Below are positions 43,613 through 52,879 of a DNA stretch of 64,000 nt, one piece after another. Every line of letters begins with the position of its first letter. Positions within the stretch are counted from its first letter, which is position 1. Both the position numbers and the translations under genes were made by a program. The notes under the pieces are model-generated. The model had not been told where the DNA came from. It saw only the letters and a program-made list of their open reading frames with translations, and did not search any database. Where the stretch lies: positions 64,595 through 128,594 of the forward strand of contig NZ_BMNE01000002.1 in NCBI RefSeq assembly GCF_014646295.1, in the 5' to 3' direction. The stretch is from Nocardia rhizosphaerihabitans (GTDB lineage Bacteria; Actinomycetota; Actinomycetes; Mycobacteriales; Mycobacteriaceae).

Positions 43613-45673
43613 CTACGCCGAGCGGCGGCCTTCCATCAGCATCTGCGTGAAGAACTCGTACACCAGCGCGGACAGGTAGGCCGACTGCTTGTTGTCGGCT
43701 GCGCCGCCGTGTCCGCCCTCGATGTTCTCGTAGTACCAGACGGTGCGGTCCTGGGATTCCAGCAGCGCCGCCATCTTTCGCGCGTGCCCGGGGTGCACGC
43801 GGTCGTCGCGGGTGGAGGTGGCGAGCAGGATCGGCGGGTACTGCTTGCCGGTGTCGGTGTTCTGATAGGGCGAGTACTCGCTGATGTAGGCCCACTCCTC
43901 CGGCTTGTCCGGGTCGCCGTACTCGGCCACCCAGGACGCGCCCGCCAGCAGCAGGTGATAGCGCCGCATGTCCAGCAGCGGCACCTGGCACACGATGGCG
44001 CCGAACAGTTCCGGGTAGCGGGTGAGCATGACGCCCATCAGCAGGCCGCCGTTGCTGCCGCCGATCGCGCCGAGCCGATCCGGGGTGGTGATGCCACGGG
44101 TCACCAGGTCGCGGGCGACCGCGGCGAAGTCCTCGAAGGCCCGATGCCGGTGCTCTTTCAGTGCCGCGGTGTGCCATTCGGGGCCGTACTCGCCGCCGCC
44201 GCGGATGTTGGCCATCACGTAGGTGCCGCCGCGTTCCAGCCAGGCCATGCCTGCCGAGCCGAGATACGCGGGCGTCCGGGAGACCTCGAAGCCGCCGTAG
44301 CCGTTCATGATGGTCGGGCTGGGCGTGCCGCGACGGTCACGGTGACGAATCACGAAGTAGGGCACGGCCGTTCCGTCGTCGGAGGTCGCGAAGAACTGCT
44401 CGGTCTCGATGCCGGTGGCGTCGAAATAGGCGGGCGCCTGCTTGAGCACGGTGGCCGACTCGCCGACGGCACTGCTGAGCAGCGTGGTCGGCGTGGTGAA
44501 TCCGGTGGTGGTGAGCATGAATTCGTCGCCGCCGTCGAGCGGGTCGAGGTTGTTCACCGAGGTGCTGGACATGGCGGGTGAATCGGCGAGTTCGGCGCTG
44601 GTCCAGCCGTCGGGGCCGGGGGTGAGCACGCGCAGCCCGGTCTGCACATCGCGCAGGGTGGTGAGGATCAGGTGGTTCTCGGTCCAGCCCCATGCTTCCA
44701 GCGAGGTGTGCGGGTCGGGGGTGAACAACACCTCGAATTCGCGTGCACCGGCGAGGAAGTCGTTCAGGTCGGTGACCAGGAGGCTGCCGGGAAGGTAGGT
44801 GGTCTCGCCCGGGGTCCACGCGGTCTTCAGCCGCACCAGGAGCCAGTCGCGGTACCAGTCGACATCGGCGTCGGTCGGAGTTTCGATCAGGCGCCACGCG
44901 CCGTCGTCCAGCAGGGACACCTCGCTGTTGAAGAAGTCCGTCGACCGGTGCAGGTAGTGGCGCTCGTAGCCGGGATGGCGATCGTAGCCCGCGCCGATCG
45001 AGACATCGCCGGGCTTTCCCTCGTACACCGTTTCCGCGGCGGACAACTCGGTGCCGCGCCGCCAGCGCTTGGCGATGCGCGGGTATCCGGACTCGGTGAG
45101 CGAGCCGGGGCCGAAATCGGTTCCCACGTAGACGGTATCGGCGTCGATCCAGCCGATCCGGGACTTGGCCTCCGGCAGGTAGAACCCGCCGTCCTCCGGT
45201 GCGATGAATGTCCTTGTCGTCAGGTCGAATTCACGCTCGACGGTCGCATCGGCGCCACCTCGGGACAGGTGGATGATGGCGCGCTCCTGGCTGGGCCGCA
45301 GGACCGCCGCACCCGACCAGACCCAGTTCTCCCCGTCGGCCTCGGCGAGCGCGTCGACGTCGATCAGCACATCCCACTCAGGGTCGTCGGTGGCGTAGGA
45401 CTCGAAGGTGGTCCGCCGCCACAGCCCGCGCTGGTGCTGGGCGTCGCGCCAGAAGTTGTAGAGCCACGGCCCGCGCCGGCCGGGGTAGGCGATCTTGGTG
45501 TCGTCGTCGAGCATGGCGAGCACGCGCCGCTCCAGCTCGGCGAACCGATCCGTCGCCGCGAACCGCTGCTGCACCACCTCGTTGCGGGCGCGCGCCCAGT
45601 CCAGCGCGGCCTCGTCGGTCACATCCTCGAGCCAGAGATAGGGATCCGTCACGTCCTGCTCAACGCCACTCAT
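43613..45673 (-). CDS. Prolyl oligopeptidase family (S9A) peptidase
   Basis: 686 residues. An N-terminal propeller (DPYLWLEDVTDEAALDWARARNEV onward) precedes the catalytic alpha/beta domain with GAIGGSNGGLLMG (Ser), STRDDRVHPGHARK (Asp) and YENIEGGHGGAADN (His). No signal peptide, so cytoplasmic. It cleaves short peptides after proline. Counterpart of Rv0457c by content and position. ATG at 45673; a GTG at 45679 is two codons longer. Confidence 0.94.
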   Translation of the reverse strand: MSGVEQDVTDPYLWLEDVTDEAALDWARARNEVVQQRFAATDRFAELERRVLAMLDDDTKIAYPGRRGPWLYNFWRDAQHQRGLWRRTTFESYATDDPEWDVLIDVDALAEADGENWVWSGAAVLRPSQERAIIHLSRGGADATVEREFDLTTRTFIAPEDGGFYLPEAKSRIGWIDADTVYVGTDFGPGSLTESGYPRIAKRWRRGTELSAAETVYEGKPGDVSIGAGYDRHPGYERHYLHRSTDFFNSEVSLLDDGAWRLIETPTDADVDWYRDWLLVRLKTAWTPGETTYLPGSLLVTDLNDFLAGAREFEVLFTPDPHTSLEAWGWTENHLILTTLRDVQTGLRVLTPGPDGWTSAELADSPAMSSTSVNNLDPLDGGDEFMLTTTGFTTPTTLLSSAVGESATVLKQAPAYFDATGIETEQFFATSDDGTAVPYFVIRHRDRRGTPSPTIMNGYGGFEVSRTPAYLGSAGMAWLERGGTYVMANIRGGGEYGPEWHTAALKEHRHRAFEDFAAVARDLVTRGITTPDRLGAIGGSNGGLLMGVMLTRYPELFGAIVCQVPLLDMRRYHLLLAGASWVAEYGDPDKPEEWAYISEYSPYQNTDTGKQYPPILLATSTRDDRVHPGHARKMAALLESQDRTVWYYENIEGGHGGAADNKQSAYLSALVYEFFTQMLMEGRRSA

Positions 45674-45712
45674 CCCCACATTGTTGCCGAGGGGTCCGCG
45701 GAGTGTGCGGGC

Positions 45713-46243
45713 TCACCAGTAGTGGGCGACGTCGATCACCACGCGGGCGGGGTTCTCGAGGGCGATGACCCGGAACGGGAGGCGGGCGCGGACGCCGAGG
45801 CCGAGGGTGGTCTGGCCCTCGAACGAACCGGCCCAGGACGCCTGGCGGAAGGCCTGGTAGCCGCGCACGTCGACGAGTTCCGCGCTGTTCGCGGGACGGT
45901 AGGTGCTGTTGCCCGCGGAGTCGTAGGCGGGGGCCTGCACCACCAGCTGGAGGAACGCTCCGCCGCGCAGGGGGACCGCCGCGCCGGAGCCGTCCATGGT
46001 GACGGTGTCGACGTAGCCGGCGCGGTAGCCGGTGGGCTGGCCGGACAGGTCGATCACGAGGCGGTCGAAGCACTCGTGGCGGCCCGACCTGACATCGGCG
46101 ACGGTGGCCGTCGAATACTTCGGGCTCGACTTGTCGAGTGAGCCCCAGGTCAGTCCGCAGTAGGACGGGGTCGCCGCGGCCGGAATGGTCCATAGGGCTG
46201 CGCAGGACGCGAACGTGGCGAGGAATATGAGGAAGCGACGCAT
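45713..46243 (-). CDS. Secreted AMIN-like domain protein
   Basis: 176 residues with a cleavable signal peptide (MRRFLIFLATFASCAALWTIPAAA). The mature part, CFDRLVIDLSGQPTGYRAGYVDTVTMDGSG through LPFRVIALENPARVVIDVAHYW, matches the actinobacterial AMIN-like domain, linked to cell-wall association. Two Cys may form a disulfide. Function unknown. Confidence 0.82.
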   Translation of the reverse strand: MRRFLIFLATFASCAALWTIPAAATPSYCGLTWGSLDKSSPKYSTATVADVRSGRHECFDRLVIDLSGQPTGYRAGYVDTVTMDGSGAAVPLRGGAFLQLVVQAPAYDSAGNSTYRPANSAELVDVRGYQAFRQASWAGSFEGQTTLGLGVRARLPFRVIALENPARVVIDVAHYW

Positions 46244-46376
46244 GTCGCACCGCCTTCGGGGCAGTGGGAGGAAGGTACTGATTAATCGGACGAATCAGAC
46301 ATCGCGTTAGCGTCGGTCCGGTTCCGGATGTGTTGCGAAACGTAGGATCGCAGGTCACGACTACCGGAGGTGAACT

Positions 46377-47348
46377 GTGCCGCCCTTCCTGTGGGAGCAG
46401 CATTGCTGTCTGCCGTTGCATCACACGGCCCGGATCGGCGAACTCGCCCGGTATCCGCTGGGGTCGTATCTGTCTGTCAACGTGGGCTATTCGGCGCAGA
46501 CCACCGAGGATTCGCTGTCGCTGTTGCATCAGTTCCGGACCCAGGCGGCGGCCGATCCGCGTTTTCGGCTGGTGGCGGGCCTGGCCGACATCAGCGACGA
46601 CGCGATCGCGCTCGCCTTCGACCTGGAGGACTCCGGCCCGCTCGGCGGCGACCTGGACAACGTCGAGATGTTCTACCGGCTCGGGGTGCGCTCGCTGCTG
46701 CCCACCTACAACCACGCCAACGCGGCGGGCTGCGGGTGTCTCGACACCGAGGACACCGGCCTCACCGGATACGGAAAAGACCTGGTGCGCAAGCTCAACG
46801 AGGTCGGCATGTTCGCCGACGGCTCGCACTGCTCGCGGCGCACCGGTCTCGACATCGCCACCCACACGGCCGTGCCGATGATCTACAGCCACTCCAATTT
46901 CGCCGCGCTGTGGGAACACCCGCGCAATATCACCGATGAGCAGGCCCGCGCGTGCGCCGGCACCGGTGGGGTCATCGGCATCAACGGGGTGGGAATCTTC
47001 CTGGGGCACAACGAGCCTGGTGCGCGGTCCGAACGGGTGGCGGCGATGGCCGACCAGATTCGCTACGGCGTCGACCTGCTCGGGATCGAGCACATCGGGG
47101 TCAGCTCGGACTATTCGTTCGACGGCCAGGAATTCAACGACGAGATCCGTGACAACCCCGGCGCGTTCTCGGAGTCCTACACCGCGTGGGGTCCGCTGCA
47201 ATGGACGCCGCCCGAGGATCTGCTCGGCGAATCCGAGGTGCCCGGCCTGGAGGATCTCCTCGCGGACCGCGGGTTCAACGCTGCCGAACGTGCCGCCATC
47301 TTCGGCGGCAATTTCGCGCGCGTCGCAGGTCAGGTCTGGCGAGACTGA
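46377..47348 (+). CDS. M19 membrane-dipeptidase family protein
   Basis: 323 residues, TIM-barrel metallopeptidase. Expected ligands are recognisable at AFDLEDSGPL (bridging Glu), DGSHCSRRTG and IYSHSNFAALWEHPRN (His), and GVSSDYSFDG (Asp). The N-terminal HxD metal motif reads EQHCCLPL, with Cys for Asp, so the binuclear site may be altered. No signal peptide, unlike the eukaryotic enzyme. GTG start at 46377 with GGAGGTGA. Substrate may be a dipeptide or a related amide. Confidence 0.86.
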   Translation: MPPFLWEQHCCLPLHHTARIGELARYPLGSYLSVNVGYSAQTTEDSLSLLHQFRTQAAADPRFRLVAGLADISDDAIALAFDLEDSGPLGGDLDNVEMFYRLGVRSLLPTYNHANAAGCGCLDTEDTGLTGYGKDLVRKLNEVGMFADGSHCSRRTGLDIATHTAVPMIYSHSNFAALWEHPRNITDEQARACAGTGGVIGINGVGIFLGHNEPGARSERVAAMADQIRYGVDLLGIEHIGVSSDYSFDGQEFNDEIRDNPGAFSESYTAWGPLQWTPPEDLLGESEVPGLEDLLADRGFNAAERAAIFGGNFARVAGQVWRD

Positions 47349-47577
47349 CACCGGACGACCTACGCCCGCCGCCCTGGCGGACCGAACCATCAGTCGCATC
47401 AGCTGGGCGGAGACCGTGCCGTCGAGTCGGCTCCCCAGCCCCGCGGCTCCGACCATCACGACATTCTCCGGCGGGCCGCTCACCGGCCCGACACTACCGA
47501 TCGGTCACATCGGTGGCACCTCACCTATGTGGGGGACGGGTGGGTGAACTCCCCGAAACAGAGTTAGGCTCGGGGTC

Positions 47578-48981
47578 GTGACTTCCCACTACGATGTCGT
47601 CGTTCTCGGCGCTGGTCCCGGCGGATACGTCGCCGCGATCCGTGCCGCTCAACTCGGCCTGCGAACAGCGATTGTCGAGCAGAAATACTGGGGTGGCGTG
47701 TGCCTGAACGTGGGCTGCATCCCGTCCAAGGCACTGCTGCGCAACGCCGAACTGGCCCATATCTTCCACAAGGAAGCCAAGACCTTCGGCATCTCCGGTG
47801 AGGTCAGCTTCGACTTCGGCGCCGCCTTCGACCGCAGCCGCAAGGTGGCGGACGGGCGCGTCAAGGGCGTGCACTTCCTGATGAAGAAGAACAAGATCGA
47901 CGAGTTCGACGGCCTCGGCACCTTCACCGGCCCGAACTCGCTCGATGTCGCCCTCACCAAGGGCGGCTCCGAGTCGATCACGTTCGACAACGTCATCATC
48001 GCCACCGGCACCACCACCAAGCTGCTGCCGGGCACCCAGCTCTCGGCCAACGTGGTGACCTATGAGGAGCAGATCCTCACCCGCGACCTGCCCGGCTCGA
48101 TCCTGATCGTCGGCGCGGGCGCGATCGGCATGGAGTTCGCCTACGTCCTCAAGAACTACGGCGTCGACGTGCGGATCGTGGAGTTCCTCGACCGCGCGCT
48201 GCCCAATGAGGACATCGACGTCTCCAAGGAGATCACCAAGCAGTACAAGAAGCTCGGCATCACCATCACCACCGGTGCCGCCGTGCAGGCGATCGACGAC
48301 GACGGCTCCAAGGTCACCGTCCAGATCAAGGACAACAAGTCCGGCGCGGTCGAGACCGTCACCGTCGACAAGGTGCTGCAGGCCGTCGGCTTCGCGCCCC
48401 GCGTGGACGGCTACGGCCTGGAGACCACCGGTGTCGCGCTCACCGACCGTGGCGCCATCGCGATCGATGACAACATGCGCACCAACGTGCCGCACATCTA
48501 CGCGGTCGGCGACGTCACCGCCAAGCTGCAGCTCGCGCACGTCGCCGAGGCGCAGGGTGTGGTCGCCGCCGAGACCATCGCTGGTGCCGAGACGCTGACC
48601 TTCGGCGACTACCGGATGATGCCGCGCGCCACCTTCTGCCAGCCGCAGGTCGCCAGCTTCGGTCTCACCGAACAGCAGGCCCGCGACGAGGGCTACGACG
48701 TGCAGGTCGCCACCTTCCCGTTCACCGCCAACGGCAAGGCGCACGGCCTGGCCGACCCGACCGGTTTCGTGAAGCTGATCGCCGACAAGACCCACGGCGA
48801 ACTCCTCGGCGGCCATCTCATCGGCCCCGACGTCTCGGAGCTGCTGCCCGAGCTGACCCTGGCCCAGAAGTGGGACCTCACGGTCAACGAACTCGCGCGC
48901 AACGTGCACACCCACCCGACGCTCAGCGAAGCGCTGCAGGAAGCGATCCACGGCCTCGCCGGCCACATGATCAACTTCTGA
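47578..48981 (+). CDS. lpdC: Dihydrolipoyl dehydrogenase
   Basis: 467 residues, E3 of the pyruvate and 2-oxoglutarate dehydrogenase complexes. FAD motif [21 protein letters not shown], redox disulfide [19 protein letters not shown] motif [13 protein letters not shown] and the C-terminal His-Glu pair in [14 protein letters not shown] are complete. TAGGCT at 47565-47570 lies 7 nt before the GTG, with no ribosome-binding site, suggesting leaderless expression. Ortholog of Rv0462 by context. Confidence 0.96.
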   Translation: MTSHYDVVVLGAGPGGYVAAIRAAQLGLRTAIVEQKYWGGVCLNVGCIPSKALLRNAELAHIFHKEAKTFGISGEVSFDFGAAFDRSRKVADGRVKGVHFLMKKNKIDEFDGLGTFTGPNSLDVALTKGGSESITFDNVIIATGTTTKLLPGTQLSANVVTYEEQILTRDLPGSILIVGAGAIGMEFAYVLKNYGVDVRIVEFLDRALPNEDIDVSKEITKQYKKLGITITTGAAVQAIDDDGSKVTVQIKDNKSGAVETVTVDKVLQAVGFAPRVDGYGLETTGVALTDRGAIAIDDNMRTNVPHIYAVGDVTAKLQLAHVAEAQGVVAAETIAGAETLTFGDYRMMPRATFCQPQVASFGLTEQQARDEGYDVQVATFPFTANGKAHGLADPTGFVKLIADKTHGELLGGHLIGPDVSELLPELTLAQKWDLTVNELARNVHTHPTLSEALQEAIHGLAGHMINF

Positions 48982-48996
48982 TCGGTCGAAGACATC

Positions 48997-49025
48997 GAGG
49001 GGCGGTCGCCGAGCGGCCGCCCCTC
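48997..49025 (+). terminator. lpdC terminator hairpin
   Basis: GAGGGGCGG and CCGCCCCTC, 9-bp stem with further inner pairing, 15 bp after the lpdC stop. The following 200 bp to the next gene is AT-richer than average and holds no gene I can support. Confidence 0.7.
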
Positions 49026-49227
49026 AGTCATGTCCGCGACACGAAATGCGTGTATTTCTTTTCGGCAAAAATTACGGGCGTTGATTTGGCGAATCGCTTT
49101 CTGTGCCCGATGATGCGAGAGCACCTCCAGGTAGTTCCAAGCTCGTGTTCGACATGTTTGTGTTCCATGAGATGGTCCCCTCGCCCGGCGGCTCGCGGGC
49201 GGCGGGCACGGTTGAGAGGCAGCGGAT

Positions 49228-49719
49228 GTGAAGCGCATTCTCGGTTGGATAGCACGTTCTGCGGCGTTGGTGGCAGTGGCCGGATTGGGCAGCATGGCAC
49301 CCGCGATGGCCGAACCCCTGTTCCCCGGTGGCCCCGACATTCCCGGTGTTCCGTCGATCATTCCGACCGCGTCGCCGTGCCCGGTGGTCGAGGCAAGGGC
49401 GTGCATGCGGCTGTCGACGAACGAGGCGTGGCTGGTCGACAACGGTCGCGTCATCTTCGGCCCGACACCGATTTCGCACGGCATGGCCGGTTACGAAACC
49501 CCGCCCGCGGTGACCAGGATTTCCTTCAAGCGGGAATTCCACTGGAGCACGATGCACAATGCGCCGATGCGCTGGGCCACCTTCTTCAACGGTGACATGG
49601 CATTCCATGTCGGCCCGGTCAATTCGAAGTCGCACGGTTGCGTGCGGATGACCGAAGACGGCGCTCACCGTTTCTTCGACTACCTGAACCCGGGCGACAT
49701 CACCCAGGTGATCGTCTAA
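49228..49719 (+). CDS. Secreted L,D-transpeptidase (YkuD fold)
   Basis: 163 residues. Signal peptide (MKRILGWIARSAALVAVAGLGSMAPAMA) then a minimal YkuD domain: CMRLSTNEAWLVDNGRVIFGPTPISHG, MAFHVGPVNSKSHGCVRM with the catalytic Cys, and GDITQVIV. It forms 3-3 peptidoglycan cross-links or attaches proteins. Unlike the mycobacterial Ldt enzymes it lacks Ig-like domains, resembling the short forms. GTG start at 49228. Confidence 0.88.
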   Translation: MKRILGWIARSAALVAVAGLGSMAPAMAEPLFPGGPDIPGVPSIIPTASPCPVVEARACMRLSTNEAWLVDNGRVIFGPTPISHGMAGYETPPAVTRISFKREFHWSTMHNAPMRWATFFNGDMAFHVGPVNSKSHGCVRMTEDGAHRFFDYLNPGDITQVIV

Positions 49720-49726
49720 CGCAAGT

Positions 49727-49843
49727 ACATGGGTAACTCACCGGGTACGGGCTGACCCGACCCGGTGAACTACCTCCGCCCGCCAACGCCCACCGGCTCC
49801 GCGCCTTAGTCTGGCCTGAATACGCGGAGAGGCGGAACAGGCA
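49727..49843 (+). repeat. Direct repeat R1
   Basis: About 115 bp, running from ACATGGGTAACTCA to GCGGAGAGGCGGAAC, repeated at 50539-50655 with only scattered differences in its first 63 bp and a near-perfect last 18. It ends exactly at the start codon of the deacetylase. Confidence 0.85.
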
Positions 49844-50548
49844 GTGCGTAAGTGGTTGATTGGTGGGGCTGCGGGGATCGTGGTGGTTCTGGCGATTGTC
49901 GCCGGGCTGTATGTGCTGATGAATTCGCGGACCTATCAGCTGACGGGCACGCTGGTCGATCGGGTCGAGACCGACGAGAAGCTGGTCGCGCTGACCTTCG
50001 ACGACGGGCCGACCGAACGCACGCCCGAGATCCTGCGCATGCTCGCCGACCTGCAGGTCCCCGCCACCTTCTACCTGGTCGGTGACGATCTGGCCGCCCA
50101 CCCCGAATACGGTGCGGCGATCGCGGCGGCAGGCCACGAGATCGGCAACCACTCCTACTCCCACCGCCGGATGGTCCTGGTTTCCGGTGACACCGTGCGT
50201 GAGGAGATCGAACGCACCGACGCCGAGATCCGCCGCACCGGCTACCAGGGACCGATCACCTTCCGCCCGCCTTACGGCAAGAAACTCTGGTCACTCCCGA
50301 ACTACCTCGCCGATCATGACCGCACCACGGTGACCTGGGACGTCGAACCGGACTCCGCGGGCGGTGCCACCCGCGAAGCCATCGTCGCCGACACCATGGC
50401 GCAGACCAGGCCCGGCTCGATCGTGCTGCTGCACGTCATGCACGGCAGCGAATCCGCCGCCGCGGTCCCCGAGATCGTCACCGGCCTGCGCGCGCAGGGC
50501 TACGAGTTCACCACCGTCTCCGACCTGGTGAAGCGAGAACATGGGTAA
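49844..50548 (+). CDS. Polysaccharide deacetylase (NodB domain)
   Basis: 234 residues, membrane-anchored by an N-terminal helix (LIGGAAGIVVVLAIVAGLYVL). NodB motifs: VALTFDDGPTE (catalytic Asp and metal Asp), GNHSYSHRRM (metal His pair), FRPPYGKK and LLHVMHG. It probably deacetylates peptidoglycan or another wall glycan. GTG start at 49844 with the GGAGAGG of repeat R1. Its last two codons and stop lie in repeat R2. Confidence 0.92.
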   Translation: MRKWLIGGAAGIVVVLAIVAGLYVLMNSRTYQLTGTLVDRVETDEKLVALTFDDGPTERTPEILRMLADLQVPATFYLVGDDLAAHPEYGAAIAAAGHEIGNHSYSHRRMVLVSGDTVREEIERTDAEIRRTGYQGPITFRPPYGKKLWSLPNYLADHDRTTVTWDVEPDSAGGATREAIVADTMAQTRPGSIVLLHVMHGSESAAAVPEIVTGLRAQGYEFTTVSDLVKREHG

Positions 50549-50655
50549 CTCATCGGGCACGGGCTGACCCGACTCGGCGAGCAACCGCCGGCCGCCAACG
50601 CAAACTGTCCCGCACCTGAGCCTGCCCTAAGTACGCGGAGAGGCGGAACGGTGAT
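50539..50655 (+). repeat. Direct repeat R2
   Basis: Second copy of the repeat at 49727, 812 bp downstream. Its left end contains the deacetylase stop codon; its right end encodes, in antisense, the final residues (YHRSASPRT) of the HxlR regulator. Confidence 0.85.
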
Positions 50656-51034
50656 AGTTCGCCTGGGCCTCGCGGACGGTGTCCATGTTGGTCTCCAGGA
50701 TCACGATCAGTGACTCCAGCCGCTCGGCCACCTGCGCGCCGAGCTCGGTGAGCGTGTACTCGACCCGCGGCGGAATGGCTTCGAGCACCTCTCGATGGAC
50801 CATGCCGTCGCGTTCGAGCGTCTGCAGGGTCTGCGACAGCATCCGTTCGCTCACGCCGTCGACCCGACGGCGCAGCGCGCTGAACCGGTACGGCCCCTCG
50901 CGTAGGGCCACCAGCGCCAGCACACCCCATCGGCTGGCGACATTCTGCAGTACCGGCCGCGACGTGCAGTTACGCGCGAAGACGTCGGCTTCCAGCGCCG
51001 GATCGTCCTCGGTCGACGTGGGCTGCTTGCTCAT
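50627..51034 (-). CDS. qorR: HxlR/DUF24 redox regulator, QorR-like
   Basis: 135 residues; winged helix VLQNVASRWGVLALVALREGPYRFSALRRRVDGVSERMLSQTLQTLERDGMV. Cys23 in FARNCTSRPV is at the place of the redox-sensing Cys of DUF24 regulators such as QorR of Corynebacterium glutamicum, which controls a divergent quinone reductase gene, as here. The C-terminal nine residues are encoded by repeat R2 and may be foreign. ATG at 51034. Confidence 0.86.
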   Translation of the reverse strand: MSKQPTSTEDDPALEADVFARNCTSRPVLQNVASRWGVLALVALREGPYRFSALRRRVDGVSERMLSQTLQTLERDGMVHREVLEAIPPRVEYTLTELGAQVAERLESLIVILETNMDTVREAQANYHRSASPRT

Positions 51035-51079
51035 GGGCCGATCGTACCGCTCTTGACCAGATCGCTTGCGGAATGAATA

Positions 51080-51100
51080 GTGCTAACTAATAGTTAGTAC
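51080..51100. promoter_or_regulatory. Probable QorR operator
   Basis: GTGCTAACT-AAT-AGTTAGTAC, 9-bp arms with one mismatch, in the 97-bp gap between the divergent regulator and reductase genes. Confidence 0.78.
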
Positions 51101-51131
51101 ATAAAAATCAGTGCGAACCCTGGAGGAAGAC

Positions 51132-51980
51132 ATGACCGTTGCGGTGACCGGAGCGAGTGGACAACTGGGCAGGCTCGTCGTCGAGGCCCTGCTGGCGGCG
51201 GGGGAGCGGCCGGTGGCGATCGTGCGCGATCCCGCCAAGGTGGCCGACCTCGCCGAACGCGGCGCGCAGGTACGCCAGGCCTCCTACGACGACCCGGCCG
51301 CCCTCGACGCCGCGCTCGCGGGTGTGGAGCGGGTGCTGCTGATCTCGGGCAACGAGTTCGGCGCCCGGGTCGCCCAGCACACCAACGTCATTCGGGCCGC
51401 CGAGCGCGCAGGCGTGCAGCTGCTCGCGTACACGAGCATCCCGGTCGCTTCGGACAACCGCATGATCCTCGCGCAGGAACATCGCGGCACCGAGGAGGTC
51501 CTCGCAACCGCGTCGGTGCCGACGGTCCTGCTGCGCAACAGCTGGTACTGGGAGAACTACGCCGCGGGCGCCGCGCACGCGGCGCGGACCGGCGTACTCG
51601 CGGGCGCCTCGGCGGACGGCAAGGTCTCCGGCGCCCCACGCGCCGACTACGCCGAGGCGGCAGCGGCCGTGCTCACCACCGACGGCCACGACGGCCGCGT
51701 CTACGAACTCGGCGGCGACGCCGCGCTGACCGGCGCTGACATCGCCGCCGTGATTACCGAGGTCACCGGCACCCCGGTCCGCTACGAGAACCTGGCCGAA
51801 GCCGACTACGCCGCGGTCCTCGGCCAGGCGGGCCTGCCCGAGCCGGTGGCGGCGGCACTGGCCGACGCGGACACCGGCGTCGCCGACGGCCTGCTCGAGG
51901 TCCGCACGGGTGATCTGGCCAAGCTCCTCGGCCGCCCGGTGACCCCGCCGGCCGAGGCGTTCCGGGCGATTCTGGGCTGA
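51132..51980 (+). CDS. qor2: NAD(P)H quinone oxidoreductase (NmrA/QorB-like SDR)
   Basis: 282 residues. Rossmann motif VAVTGASGQLGRLVVEALLAAG, then AERAGVQLLAYTSIPVASDNRM and LRNSWYWENYA typical of the QorB/NmrA-like atypical SDRs. It reduces quinones with NADPH. ATG at 51132 with GGAGGA. Expected to be derepressed when Cys23 of the divergent regulator is oxidised. Confidence 0.88.
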   Translation: MTVAVTGASGQLGRLVVEALLAAGERPVAIVRDPAKVADLAERGAQVRQASYDDPAALDAALAGVERVLLISGNEFGARVAQHTNVIRAAERAGVQLLAYTSIPVASDNRMILAQEHRGTEEVLATASVPTVLLRNSWYWENYAAGAAHAARTGVLAGASADGKVSGAPRADYAEAAAAVLTTDGHDGRVYELGGDAALTGADIAAVITEVTGTPVRYENLAEADYAAVLGQAGLPEPVAAALADADTGVADGLLEVRTGDLAKLLGRPVTPPAEAFRAILG

Positions 51981-52024
51981 GCTCAGGGGTGGGCCGACGG
52001 GGAGCCGTGTGGCAGAGTTCGGGT

Positions 52025-52408
52025 GTGGCTACCGAAACTCCCCGTCGACGCACGCACTCCTATCTGAGCGGGCTGCTGTTCGTGGTGGGCGTCCTGCACT
52101 TCGTCGCGCCGAAGCTGTTCGACGGCATCGTGCCACCGAAGCTGCCCGGCAACCCGCGGACCTACACCTACGCGTCCGGGGCCGCCGAGCTCGGCGTGGC
52201 GACCGCGCTCGCGGTGCCGCGTACCCGCCGCGTCGGTGGCTGGCTGGCCGCGGCGCTGTTCGTCGGTGTCTTCCCCGCCAACATCCAGATGGCCGTCGAC
52301 GTGGTCGGCAACCCGAAGGCCTCCGGCCTGTTCAAGGCCGGTGTGCTGGCGCGCCTGCCGCTCCAGATCCCGATGATCGTGGCCGCGCTGCGCGTCGCGC
52401 GCCGCTGA
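52025..52408 (+). CDS. DoxX-like membrane protein
   Basis: 127 residues with four helices; YLSGLLFVVGVLHFVAPKLFDGIVPPKLP and the Asn-containing PANIQMAVDVV are typical of the DoxX-like family. Function unknown, often redox linked. GTG at 52025 chosen; a GTG at 52007 after GGGGAG is an alternative. Its stop abuts the convergent VOC gene (TGATCA). Confidence 0.8.
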   Translation: MATETPRRRTHSYLSGLLFVVGVLHFVAPKLFDGIVPPKLPGNPRTYTYASGAAELGVATALAVPRTRRVGGWLAAALFVGVFPANIQMAVDVVGNPKASGLFKAGVLARLPLQIPMIVAALRVARR

Positions 52409-52786
52409 TCACACCCACTGCACGAGCTGGATGACGATCCCGTTCGGGTCGGTCATCTGGAAGTAGCGCTCGCCCCACTCCTCGGTCTCGATGGGCGTCT
52501 CGATCGGGACGCCCTCGCCGCGCAGCCGTTCGTATTCGGTGTCGATGTCGTCGACGACGAACACCACGAGAGTGCCGTCGCCCGCGTTGCCCGCGATGCG
52601 CGCCGGCTTGAACGTGCTCAGCCCGGTCCGCAGGTAGATGACGTTCATGCCCGCGTCGGCGCGTTGCAGGGAGACGAACCCGTCGGTGGCCATCTGCTCG
52701 GTGAAACCGAGGTGGTCGATCAGGAACCGGGCCGATGCCTGCGGGTCGGCGACATTGAGCGAGATGGCTGAGCCGGTGATCTGCAT
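52409..52786 (-). CDS. VOC/glyoxalase-like protein
   Basis: 125 residues, one vicinal-oxygen-chelate unit of two beta-alpha-beta-beta-beta modules: SLNVADPQASARFLIDHLGF and EEWGERYFQMTDPNGIVIQLVQW. Substrate unknown. AGGAGA site before the ATG at 52786. Confidence 0.9.
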   Translation of the reverse strand: MQITGSAISLNVADPQASARFLIDHLGFTEQMATDGFVSLQRADAGMNVIYLRTGLSTFKPARIAGNAGDGTLVVFVVDDIDTEYERLRGEGVPIETPIETEEWGERYFQMTDPNGIVIQLVQWV

Positions 52787-52879
52787 GCGGTTCTCCTCGG
52801 TGCATTGAACTCCGTACTTTGTACGCCTTAACGATGGCGAGAACAGCCCGAGTTCCGCTCTATGACCTGGGTCACAGTC

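Noticed and set aside
47349..47577. A small gene between the M19 peptidase and lpdC
   Set aside because: Open frames here continue from neighbouring shadows, lack initiation signals and show no codon bias; treated as intergenic.
49028..49180. Minus-strand frames of 46 (MEHKHVEHELG...) and 27 codons before the L,D-transpeptidase
   Set aside because: A weak ribosome-binding site exists, but third positions are AT-rich, two frames overlap, and no family is visible; more likely a promoter region.
52332..52805. 157-codon minus-strand frame over the VOC gene
   Set aside because: Different frame from the VOC domain, Arg-rich, no motif.
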